Made by a program: the position numbers and the translations under genes. From Sphaerisporangium viridialbum (lineage in GTDB: Bacteria; Actinomycetota; Actinomycetes; Streptosporangiales; Streptosporangiaceae): 64,000 nt of DNA. The notes beneath the pieces are model-generated. The model did not search any database. It worked only from the letters and a program-made list of their open reading frames with translations, and was not told the DNA's origin. Positions 53,189 to 60,630 of the stretch are shown here, in pieces. The DNA is taken from the NCBI RefSeq assembly GCF_049674955.1, contig NZ_CP187232.1, positions 4,216,001-4,280,000 on the forward strand, written 5' to 3'. Numbering within the stretch: the first letter of the stretch is position 1; the number at the start of each line of letters is the position of its first letter.

Positions 53189-53291
53189 CGCTGTGTGCGG
53201 CCGCAGGTCAGGGCCTGCCCGGCCGCCTGCAAGGTGCCCTGACGCATCCGGGAGTGCAGTGGCCTGTACATCAGAATGTCACGACAAACAA

Positions 53292-53323
53292 TTGACAGGG
53301 AGGTTACCTGAGGTTACAAACCT
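53292..53323 (+). promoter_or_regulatory. Promoter and operator of the sugar ABC operon
   Basis: TTGACA (53292-53297), 17-nt spacer, TACAAA (53315-53320). AGGTTACCT (53301-53309) and AGGTT-ACA-AACCT (53311-53323) are two adjacent palindromes sharing the word AGGTTAC; the second covers the -10 box, a position suited to a repressor. Confidence 0.7.
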
Positions 53324-53368
53324 GGCATGCGGCCGATCTCGTCCCTCGGGGCGGTACGGGAGGTATCC

Positions 53369-54355
53369 ATGAGGCGAGTCACACGGTTGGTCACGGCGAC
53401 GGTGCTGGGAGCGCTGGTGCTGAGCGGATGTTCCGGTGGAGACGGCACGACCTCCTCGGCGGGCACGTCCGCGGCCCCGGCGGCCGGGGGCCAGGACGGC
53501 GGCACCTTCGCCGTCATCACCCACGGCGCGCCGGGGGACTCCTTCTGGGACGTCGTCAAGAACGGCGCGGAGGCGGCCGGCAGGCGGTACGGCGCCAAGG
53601 TGACCTACCAGGGCGACGGGGACCCCGCCAAGCAGGCCCAGCTAATCGACCAGGCGGTCAGCGAGAAGGTCGACGGCGTGGTCGTCTCGATGGCCAATCC
53701 CGACGCGCTGAAGGAGTCGGTCACCAAGGCCGTGGCGGCCGGCATCCCGGTCGTCACCATCAACTCCGGCGGCGACCAGTCCAAGGAGTTCGGGGCCATC
53801 ACCCACGTCGGCCAGTCCGAGGAGGTGGCCGGGCGCGGCGCGGGGGAGAAGCTCAAGGCCGCGGGCGTCACCAAGCTGCTCTGCGTCATCCACGAGGCGG
53901 GCAACGTCGGCCTGGACGAGCGGTGCGGCGGCGCCACGGCGACCCTCGGCGGCACGGTGGAACGGCTGCAGGTGGACGTCAGCAACCTCGCCGACGCGAC
54001 CTCCAAGATCAAGGCGAAGCTCCAGACGGACGCCTCGGTCAACGGCGTGCTCACCCTGAACCCCGCGGTCGCCGTCGCGGCCCGCGACGCGATCGCCGAC
54101 GGAGGCTCCAAGGCCAAGCTCGCCACCTTCGACCTGTCAGCCGACGTCGTCGACGCGATCGAGGCGGGGGAGATCCTGTTCGCGGTCGACCAGCAGCAGT
54201 ACCTCCAGGGATGGCTGCCCATCACCTTCCTCTACCTGTACAAGGCCAACCTCAACACCGTCGGCGGCGGCCTGCCGGTCAACACCGGCCCGGGGTTCGT
54301 GACCAAGGAGAACGCGGCGCAGGTCGCCAAGCTCGCGCAGGGCGGCACCCGGTGA
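53369..54355 (+). CDS. Sugar ABC transporter substrate-binding lipoprotein
   Basis: 328 residues. A lipoprotein signal peptide with lipobox LVLSGCS puts it on the outer face of the membrane. The mature part is a periplasmic-binding-protein type 1 domain (RbsB-like): FAVITHGAPGDSFWDVVKNG, EKVDGVVVSMANPDALKESV, IPVVTINSGGDQSKEFGAIT and LATFDLSADVVDAIEAGEIL. The presence of GQSEEVAGRGAGEKL and QQQYLQGWLPITFLYLYK suits a pentose or hexose ligand such as fructose, xylose or myo-inositol. ATG 53369 follows GGGAGGT. First gene of a three-gene operon. Confidence 0.92.
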   Translation: MRRVTRLVTATVLGALVLSGCSGGDGTTSSAGTSAAPAAGGQDGGTFAVITHGAPGDSFWDVVKNGAEAAGRRYGAKVTYQGDGDPAKQAQLIDQAVSEKVDGVVVSMANPDALKESVTKAVAAGIPVVTINSGGDQSKEFGAITHVGQSEEVAGRGAGEKLKAAGVTKLLCVIHEAGNVGLDERCGGATATLGGTVERLQVDVSNLADATSKIKAKLQTDASVNGVLTLNPAVAVAARDAIADGGSKAKLATFDLSADVVDAIEAGEILFAVDQQQYLQGWLPITFLYLYKANLNTVGGGLPVNTGPGFVTKENAAQVAKLAQGGTR

Positions 54356-55386
54356 CCAGCGTCGCCGCCGACGAGCGCGTCGCGGGCGCCGGGTGGCCGC
54401 GGCGCCTGCTGATCCGCCCCGAGCTCGGCTCGGTGGTCGGCGCCGTCGCGGTCTTCGCGTTCTTCTCCTCGCAGTCGGAGGTCTTCCGGTCGGCGGACGG
54501 CGTGGCCAACTGGCTCGACCCGGCCTCCACGCTCGGCATCATGGCCGTCGCCATCGCCCTGCTCATGATCGGCGGAGAGTTCGACCTGTCCGCCGGCGTG
54601 CTCACGGGCACCACGGGCCTGGTGATGGTCACCCTCGCCACCAAGTACGGCTGGAACGTGTGGGCCGCCATGCTCGCCGGGCTCGTCCTGGCCCTGGCGA
54701 TCGGCTTCGCCAACGGCCTGCTGGTGGTGCGCACCAAGCTGCCGAGCTTCATCGTCACCCTCGGCACGTTCCTCATGCTGCAGGGACTCAACCTCGGCGT
54801 CACCAAGGCGCTGACCGGCACCGTGCAGGTCAGCGGCCTGAGGAGGGCCGAGGGATACGAGGGCGCGCGGGCGGTGCTGGCCGGCTCGGTCACGGCCGGC
54901 GGGGTGGACTTCCGCGTGGCGATCTTCTGGTGGCTCGGGGTCACGGCCCTGGCCACCTGGGTCCTGATGCGGTCGAGGGCCGGCAACTGGATCTTCGCGG
55001 TCGGCGGGAACGAGCAGGCGGCACGCGCGGTCGGCGTGCCCGCCGCCCGTACGAAGATCGCGCTGTTCATGACCACGGCCACCGCCGCCTGGCTGGTCGG
55101 CTCGATCATGGCGCTGCGCTTCACCTCGGTCCAGGCCAACTCCGGCATCGGGCAGGAGTTCATCTACATCATCGCCGCCGTGATCGGCGGCTGCCTGCTC
55201 ACCGGCGGGTACGGCTCGGCTATCGGCGCGTCCATCGGTGCGGTGATCTTCGGGATGGCCGACAAGGGCATCGTGTTCGCCGGATGGGACGCCGACTGGT
55301 TCAAGTTCTTCCTCGGCGCGATGCTCCTGCTGGCCACCCTCGCCAACCGCCTGGTCCGCCGCTACGCCGAGGAGGTGCGGCGATGA
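54352..55386 (+). CDS. Sugar ABC transporter permease (RbsC/FrcC family)
   Basis: 344-residue membrane protein with about ten helices; the ribose-permease signature is IALLMIGGEFDLSAGVLTGT, and others are LPSFIVTLGTFLMLQGLNLG, WIFAVGGNEQAARAVGVPAA and IYIIAAVIGGCLLTGGYGSA. GTG 54352 overlaps the stop of the binding-protein gene (GTGA), and its own stop overlaps the ATPase ATG (ATGA), so all three are coupled. Uptake direction is inward. Confidence 0.93.
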   Translation: MTSVAADERVAGAGWPRRLLIRPELGSVVGAVAVFAFFSSQSEVFRSADGVANWLDPASTLGIMAVAIALLMIGGEFDLSAGVLTGTTGLVMVTLATKYGWNVWAAMLAGLVLALAIGFANGLLVVRTKLPSFIVTLGTFLMLQGLNLGVTKALTGTVQVSGLRRAEGYEGARAVLAGSVTAGGVDFRVAIFWWLGVTALATWVLMRSRAGNWIFAVGGNEQAARAVGVPAARTKIALFMTTATAAWLVGSIMALRFTSVQANSGIGQEFIYIIAAVIGGCLLTGGYGSAIGASIGAVIFGMADKGIVFAGWDADWFKFFLGAMLLLATLANRLVRRYAEEVRR

Positions 55387-56264
55387 CCCCGCCGCTTCTG
55401 GAAGCCCGTGACGTGGGCAAGGTCTTCGGCAGCGTGATCGCCCTGCGGGGCGTCTCGATGCTCGTGCGCGAGGGCGAGGTCGCCTGCGTGCTCGGCGACA
55501 ACGGCGCCGGCAAGTCGACGCTCATCAAGATCCTCGCGGGGGTGCACGTCCAGGACAGCGGCGAGTACCTCCTCGACGGCGTCCCGGTGCGGCTCGGCGG
55601 CCCGCGCGAGGCCCTCGACCGGGGGATCGCCACCGTGTACCAGGACCTCGCGATGATCCCCCTGATGTCGGTCTGGCGGAACTTCTTCCTCGGGTCGGAG
55701 CCGGTCACCGGGCCGCTGCGCCGCTTCGACGTGGCCAGGGCCAAGCGGGTCGCGCGCGAGGAGCTGCGCGCCATGGGCATCGACATCCGCGACGTGGACC
55801 AGCCGGTGGGCACGCTGTCGGGCGGCGAGCGCCAGTCGGTGGCCATCGCCCGCGCCGTGTACTTCGGCGCCCGGGTGCTCATCCTGGACGAGCCGACCTC
55901 CGCGCTCGGCGTCAGGCAGGCGGGCGTGGTGCTGCGCTACATCGCAAGGGCGCGCGACCGGGGTCTCGGGGTGGTCTTCATCACCCACAACCCCCACCAC
56001 GCGTTCCCGGTCGGCGACCGGTTCCTGCTGCTCAACCGGGGCGCCAGCCTCGGTCAGTTCGACAAGGCCGACATCACCCGCGACGAGCTGACGTCCCTGA
56101 TGGCCGGCGGCGCGGAGCTCGACCAGCTGGCCCACGAGCTCGGCCGGGAGATCCCGACGGGGATCCCGGCCGAGTCGCATGCCGACGGCCCGGCCGGAGC
56201 CGGCCGCGAGAGCGGTCCTCCGGCCGGGATCGGGCCGGGGACGCCCGCGCCCGGGGAGGGCTGA
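55383..56264 (+). CDS. Sugar ABC transporter ATP-binding protein, single ABC domain
   Basis: 293 residues with one nucleotide-binding domain: Walker A CVLGDNGAGKSTLIKILAG, Q-loop TVYQDLAMIPLMSVWRNFF, signature LSGGERQSVAIARA, Walker B RVLILDEPTSALGVRQAG and H-loop VVFITHNPHHAFPVGD. RbsA-type ATPases usually carry two domains (about 500 residues); the single-domain form matches the FrcA group, so two copies must pair. The C-terminal 40 residues are disordered and Pro/Gly-rich. Starts at ATG 55383. The following isochorismate synthase is convergent. Confidence 0.93.
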   Translation: MTPPLLEARDVGKVFGSVIALRGVSMLVREGEVACVLGDNGAGKSTLIKILAGVHVQDSGEYLLDGVPVRLGGPREALDRGIATVYQDLAMIPLMSVWRNFFLGSEPVTGPLRRFDVARAKRVAREELRAMGIDIRDVDQPVGTLSGGERQSVAIARAVYFGARVLILDEPTSALGVRQAGVVLRYIARARDRGLGVVFITHNPHHAFPVGDRFLLLNRGASLGQFDKADITRDELTSLMAGGAELDQLAHELGREIPTGIPAESHADGPAGAGRESGPPAGIGPGTPAPGEG

Positions 56265-56272
56265 CCGGCGGG

Positions 56273-57502
56273 TCAGCCCTCCAGGGCGTACCTCATGACG
56301 CGGAACTTCGCCTGGGCCTCTGCCAGCTCGGACGCCGGGTCGGAGCCGCCCATGATGCCGCACCCGGCGAACAGCCGGGCCCGCCGCCCCTCGATGTGGG
56401 CGCAGCGCAGCGCGATGCCCCACTCGCCGTCGCCCCGCGCGTCGATCCAGCCGACCGGGCCGGCGTAGCCGCCGCGGTCCATGCCCTCGAGCTCGCGGAT
56501 CACCTCGAGCGCGACCCCGGTGGGCGTGCCGCCGACGGCCGCGGTGGGATGCATGGCCGCGACCACGTCGAGCACCGACGCGCCGTCGGCCAGCCGCCCC
56601 CGCACCCGGCTGGCGAGGTGCTGGACGTTCGGCAGCACCAGCAGCTCGGGCTCTCCGGGCACCGAGAGCGAGGCGCACAGCGGCGTGAGCGCCTCGCGCA
56701 CCGAGGCCACCGCGCAGGCGTGCTCGTGGCGGTCCTTGGCCGAGGCGAACAGGGCCGCGGCCTTGGCCTTGTCGTCGGCCGGGCTCGCCCCCCGGTAGGT
56801 GGTGCCTGCCAGCACCAGCGACTCGATGGCGGCGCCGGTGTGGCGCACCAGCAGCTCGGGCGTGGCCCCGACCAGGCCAGCGCAGGAGAAGGTGTAGCAG
56901 TCGGGGTAGGCGCGGGCCAGGCGGTCGAGCAGGACCCGCACGTCGATGTCGCGCTCGGCCGTGGCGACCAGGTCGCGTGCGAGCACGACCTTCTCCAGCC
57001 GCCCCGACCTGATCTCGCCCACGGCGCGCGCCACCGCGTGCTGCCACTCGGGCGCGGTCAGCGAGCCGTCACCGTACACGATGCGGCCGGGGGAGGCGGC
57101 GGGCGCCATCAGCTCGATGGGCGCCTCGCCCACCGTGGTCAGCCACGCGCGGCCGTTCCTGCGGCCGAGCAGCACCCGGGGGACCACCAGCACCGAGCCG
57201 TGCGCGTCGGGGTCGAAGGTGAACGAGCCGAACGCCACCGGGCCCGAGCCCGGCACGTGCACGTCGTCGTCGATGTGGGCCTCGCCGAACACGGTGGCCA
57301 GCCACCGCCTGGCCCACTCGAAGCGCCCCGGCCCCGGAGGGACCGCCACCCGCGCGGCCTCACCCCAGGCCACCAGGCCCTCGCCCTGGTGGACCCAGGC
57401 GTAGGGCGGGCCCTGCGGCAGTCGCGCGATCAGGTCTTCTGGGTGATGGACGGGGATGCTGCGAACCAGCGGGGGGCGGGTTATCCCGAGCGCGACACTC
57501 AC
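56273..57502 (-). CDS. menF: Isochorismate synthase
   Basis: 409-residue chorismate-utilising enzyme (MenF/EntC/DhbC). Conserved parts are LEKVVLARDLVATAERDIDV, FSCAGLVGATPELLVRHTGA, LAGTTYRGASPADDKAKAAA, the Mg2+/chorismate block HPTAAVGGTPTGVALEVIRE and GPVGWIDARGDGEWGIALRC. With menD and menE in this window the product isochorismate feeds menaquinone, though siderophore or salicylate use is not excluded. GTG 57502 follows AAGGTGGG. It abuts the ABC operon by an 8-bp gap, end to end. Confidence 0.93.
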   Translation of the reverse strand: MSVALGITRPPLVRSIPVHHPEDLIARLPQGPPYAWVHQGEGLVAWGEAARVAVPPGPGRFEWARRWLATVFGEAHIDDDVHVPGSGPVAFGSFTFDPDAHGSVLVVPRVLLGRRNGRAWLTTVGEAPIELMAPAASPGRIVYGDGSLTAPEWQHAVARAVGEIRSGRLEKVVLARDLVATAERDIDVRVLLDRLARAYPDCYTFSCAGLVGATPELLVRHTGAAIESLVLAGTTYRGASPADDKAKAAALFASAKDRHEHACAVASVREALTPLCASLSVPGEPELLVLPNVQHLASRVRGRLADGASVLDVVAAMHPTAAVGGTPTGVALEVIRELEGMDRGGYAGPVGWIDARGDGEWGIALRCAHIEGRRARLFAGCGIMGGSDPASELAEAQAKFRVMRYALEG

Positions 57503-57746
57503 TCTGCCCACCTTATGCGGAAACTGAACGCGTTCGACATCGGGTGGCCTTATCACAACACAGCCCGCTCAGGGTGATCCGCTGTCATGGGCGCTTACAC
57601 ACGCTCCGTGCCCTGTCAAGCCGCGATAGGAACTTGGTCAACGGTAGCAACGCCTCGCCCGGAGGTAATAGAGCCCACCCTTCCTGATCTCTACCTTGGG
57701 TTCTCGATCTCCAACCCGGGATCGATCGTCCCAGGTGGGGGTGACC

Positions 57747-58601
57747 ATGGTCAGGAAGATCGCGCTCGTTCTCGCGGCCTCGGCGGTGTGCGTGCCAGGC
57801 ACGGCCGTCGCGGCGGCGGCCGAGCCGGTGCCCGCGGTGATGGCGGCGCTCGGCGACTCGATCAGCGCGGGCTTCAACGCCTGCGGCTGGTACGTCTCCT
57901 GCACCTCCCGGTCGTGGTCGGCGGGTGACTCCGCGGACGTCGACAGCCACTACCTCCGCCTGCTGGCCGTCGGCCAGGCCGTCAAGGGGCACAACCTCAA
58001 CTTCGCCGTGCCGGGGTCCACCAGCGCCGACCTGGCCGCCCAGGCCGAGAAGGCCGTGGCCGCCAAGGCCTCCTACGTCACGGTCCTGATCGGCGCGCAG
58101 GACGCCTGCGTCGCCAGCGAGCCGCGCATGACGCCGGTGGCGACCTACCGCTCGCGCATCGACCGGGCCTTCGCAGTGCTCGCCTCGGCGGGCGTGAAGA
58201 TCTTCGCCGCCAGCATCCCCGACCTCAAGCGGCTATGGCGCATCGGCAGGGAGAGCGTGGTGGCCAAGTCGTTCTGGACGATCGGCCGCATCTGCCCGAC
58301 CATGCTGGCCGACGCCGCCTCCGACGCCAAGAAGGACCAGGCACGCAGGGACCGCGTCAGGGAGCGCGTGCAGGACTACAACGCCGAGATGGCGCAGGCG
58401 TGCGCGGCGTACGGGCCGGCGTGCCGCTCCGACGGCGGCGCGGTCTTCTCCTACCCCTACACCCTCGACCACATCAGCAAGTGGGACTTCTTCCACCCCA
58501 ACGCCGACGGCCAGCGGGCGCTGGCCAAGGTGACGTTCAGGATGGGCTTCCACTGGGAACCGCAGCCCCTGGTGCCGGAGCCCCTCGCCGCCGACCAGTG
58601 A
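57747..58601 (+). CDS. Secreted SGNH/GDSL hydrolase
   Basis: 284 residues with a signal peptide (VRKIALVLAASAVCVPGTAV AAAA). Catalytic blocks: Ser in VMAALGDSISAGFNACGWYV, block III-like VTVLIGAQDACVASEP (with Gln-Asp where Asn-Asp is common), and Asp/His in ISKWDFFHPNADGQRALAKV. Cysteines in CGWYVSC, DACVAS, RICPTM, AQACAAYGPAC fit three disulfides, as in the extracellular lipase/esterase group of streptomycetes. ATG 57747 follows GGTGGGGGTG. A single gene; next on the other strand is the LuxR fragment. Confidence 0.9.
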   Translation: MVRKIALVLAASAVCVPGTAVAAAAEPVPAVMAALGDSISAGFNACGWYVSCTSRSWSAGDSADVDSHYLRLLAVGQAVKGHNLNFAVPGSTSADLAAQAEKAVAAKASYVTVLIGAQDACVASEPRMTPVATYRSRIDRAFAVLASAGVKIFAASIPDLKRLWRIGRESVVAKSFWTIGRICPTMLADAASDAKKDQARRDRVRERVQDYNAEMAQACAAYGPACRSDGGAVFSYPYTLDHISKWDFFHPNADGQRALAKVTFRMGFHWEPQPLVPEPLAADQ

Positions 58602-58611
58602 CGGCGGCGGG

Positions 58612-58767
58612 TCACAGCCACCCGTTGTGGCGGGCGAGGGGGGGCCGTTTCGATGCGGTCGCGGGTGCCGGTCTTGCCGGTGGCCGCCGACAGGTATTCG
58701 CGCACGGTGCTCTCCGACAGGTGCGGCAGTGCGGAGATGTCGGCGGCCCGGTCGAGGATGCTTCTGA
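58612..58767 (-). pseudogene. LuxR-type HTH remnant, frameshifted and truncated
   Basis: The minus strand reads ISALPHLSESTVREYLSAAT GKTGTRDRIET, which is the C-terminal half of a LuxR/NarL response-regulator HTH (LHLSEGTVRNYLSxAIxKTGxRNRxEA). The frame then breaks at a run of seven G on the plus strand (58638-58644), after which another frame gives the typical ending RHNGWL-stop at 58612. Nothing upstream encodes the rest. It is a decayed gene or an assembly break. Confidence 0.75.
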
Positions 58768-58771
58768 TCTA

Positions 58772-58782
58772 CAAAGTAAAGG
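58772..58782. promoter_or_regulatory. Second copy of the TACAAAGTAA word
   Basis: TACAAAGTAAA matches the core (TTTAC/GTAAA) of the palindrome upstream of the TetR gene at 44 kb. It is 40 nt downstream of the hydrolase stop, an odd place for an operator; it may be left from a deleted gene. Confidence 0.3.
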
Positions 58783-58822
58783 CGTCGGCCCGGCTTCACC
58801 CCCTGTCGTGCGAAACCGCTAC

Positions 58823-59560
58823 CTACAGCGAACCCAGCAGCCGCGCGGTGTCCCCTGGGCGGGAGAACATCGGCCAGTGGCCGGTCGGCAGCTCGTGCAG
58901 CTCCCACTCGGGGCCGCTCAGCCCGGCGAAGTACGGATGGCCCTGCTCGATCAGCTCCCTGACCTGGGCGAGCGGGAACGAGCAGCTGACCAGGGCCTTG
59001 GGAAGCTTGTCCGCGCCGCCCTCTCCGGTGAGCCGCAGGGGCTGGGTGAGGGTCCCGTACGGCTGGGGCGTCATCCGCGCCATGATCTCCGCCTTGTCCG
59101 CCTCGCCGAGTCCGGCCGTGCTCGCCCCGAGCCTCTCCTGCCGCTCCCATGCCGGGGGCTCGTACCGCCAGCCGCCGGTCAGGTGCTCCTGGATCGACTC
59201 CAGCCTCTCCGGCGGGTACTGGTCGAGCTGCGACATCCCGTCGGCGAGCGGGCCGCTGTCCAGGTACACGATCTTGTCGATCCGCTCGGGGATGCGGTCG
59301 GCCGCCCCGGTGACCGGGGCACCGCCGCCGCTGTGGGCGACCAGCACGACCTCCCGCAGGTCCTCGTGCACCAGCGTGTTGACGATGTCGTCGATGTGGG
59401 TGTCCAGCCCGGTGCCCGGGCCGCCGAGGTGGATGCGGTCGGCGAGCCCGGTCAGGGTCAGCGGGTGGACCGTGTGGCCGGCCGCCCGGAGCGGCTCGGT
59501 GACGCCCTGCCAGGCCCACGCGCCGAGCCAGTGACCCGGGACCAGTACGAAGGTGCTCAT
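58823..59560 (-). CDS. Alpha/beta hydrolase (esterase, EstC/pyrethroid-hydrolase-like)
   Basis: 245 residues: oxyanion loop STFVLVPGHWLGAWAWQGV, nucleophile elbow EVVLVAHSGGGAPVTGAADR (Ser in AHSGG), KIVYLDSGPLADGM, and the catalytic His in LPTGHWPMFSRPGDTARLL. This is the salicylate-esterase/MES-like branch of small plant and bacterial esterases. ATG 59560 is chosen since GGGAG is 6 nt upstream; ATG 59566 is the other option. It is divergent from a WYL regulator with a palindrome between them, so it is the probable target. Confidence 0.88.
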   Translation of the reverse strand: MSTFVLVPGHWLGAWAWQGVTEPLRAAGHTVHPLTLTGLADRIHLGGPGTGLDTHIDDIVNTLVHEDLREVVLVAHSGGGAPVTGAADRIPERIDKIVYLDSGPLADGMSQLDQYPPERLESIQEHLTGGWRYEPPAWERQERLGASTAGLGEADKAEIMARMTPQPYGTLTQPLRLTGEGGADKLPKALVSCSFPLAQVRELIEQGHPYFAGLSGPEWELHELPTGHWPMFSRPGDTARLLGSL

Positions 59561-59608
59561 ATTCATCTCCCTGGAGATCCTTTGCCGTTGACCTCACCGT
59601 AGGATCGA

Positions 59609-59631
59609 ATCCGGGCAGAACCAGTCCGGAT
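59609..59631. promoter_or_regulatory. ATCCGG-N11-CCGGAT operator-like palindrome
   Basis: Inverted repeat with perfect 6-bp arms and 11-nt spacing, one turn and a half centre to centre, in the 86-bp divergent region of the hydrolase and the WYL regulator. Likely site of the latter. Confidence 0.6.
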
Positions 59632-59646
59632 AAAAAGGGAAATTTC

Positions 59647-60621
59647 ATGCCACATCCGGTGACGCGGGTGCTGACCTTGCTGGAGCTGCTCCAGGCGCGC
59701 CCCGGGCTGACCGGCGCCGAACTGGCGCGGCGGCTGGAGGTCGACGAGCGCACCGTGCGGCGGTACGCGCTGCGCCTGGCCGAGCTCGGCGTGCCGGTCC
59801 AGGCCGAACGCGGCCGCCACGGCGGTTACCGCCTGCTGCCCGGATACAAGCTGCCGCCGCTCATGCTCACCGAGGACGAGGCCGCCGCCGTCGTCCTCGG
59901 CCTGCTCGCCGGCCGCCGCACCGGCCTCGCGGTGGGGGAGAGCGCCACCGAGAGCGCCCTGGCCAAGATTCAGCGGGTGCTCCCCACGGAGCTGCGCGAG
60001 CGGGTCGAGGCCGTCACCGACACCCTCGGGCACACCTCCCGGGCCGCCGAGACGCCGCGCCCGGCCGCCGACACCCTGCTGACCCTGGCCGCCGCCGCCC
60101 GCCGCAGGAGGCGGGTGCGCCTTCGCTACCGCTCGTGGCGGGGCGAGGAGACCGACCGCGAGCTGGACCCCTACGGCCTGGTCTTCCACTCGGGCCGGTG
60201 GTACGTCACCGGCATGGACCGGCTCAGGCGGCAGATGCGCACCTTCCGCCTGGACCGCGTCGCCTCCGCCGAAACCCTCGCGGACGGCTTCCCCGGCCCG
60301 CGGGAGTTCGACCCGGTGGCGCACGTGATGGCCTCGCTGTCCTCGGTGCCGTACCGGTACGAGGTGCGCGTGCTGCTGGAGACCACCCGCGCCGAGGCCC
60401 TGCGCCGGCTGCCGCCCTCGTTCGCCCGGCTGACCGAGACCGAGGACGGCGTGCTCATGGTGGCCCGCACGGAGCGGCTGGACGGCATGGCCGCGCTGCT
60501 GGCCGGCCTCGGCCGGCCGTTCACCGTGATCGAGCCCGACGAACTGCGGGAGGAGGTCATGGCCCTGGCGGCGCGGCTGCGCGCGTACGCCGCCCGCGAC
60601 CCCGACCGCCCGGACGGCTGA
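59647..60621 (+). CDS. HTH and WYL domain transcriptional regulator (YafY/PafC type)
   Basis: 324 residues. An N-terminal wHTH (RVLTLLELLQARPGLTGAEL, RRLEVDERTVRRYALRLAEL, GVPVQAERGRHGGYRLLPG), a WYL domain at ~150-220 (VRLRYRSWRGEETDRELDPY, GLVFHSGRWYVTGMDRLRRQ with W-Y-V in place of W-Y-L, MRTFRLDRVASAETLADGF) and a WCX C-terminal extension. Members are repressors or activators that sense nucleic acids or small ligands. ATG 59647 follows AAAAGGGA. Divergent from an esterase gene with an operator between. Confidence 0.92.
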   Translation: MPHPVTRVLTLLELLQARPGLTGAELARRLEVDERTVRRYALRLAELGVPVQAERGRHGGYRLLPGYKLPPLMLTEDEAAAVVLGLLAGRRTGLAVGESATESALAKIQRVLPTELRERVEAVTDTLGHTSRAAETPRPAADTLLTLAAAARRRRRVRLRYRSWRGEETDRELDPYGLVFHSGRWYVTGMDRLRRQMRTFRLDRVASAETLADGFPGPREFDPVAHVMASLSSVPYRYEVRVLLETTRAEALRRLPPSFARLTETEDGVLMVARTERLDGMAALLAGLGRPFTVIEPDELREEVMALAARLRAYAARDPDRPDG

Positions 60622-60630
60622 CCTGGGCGG

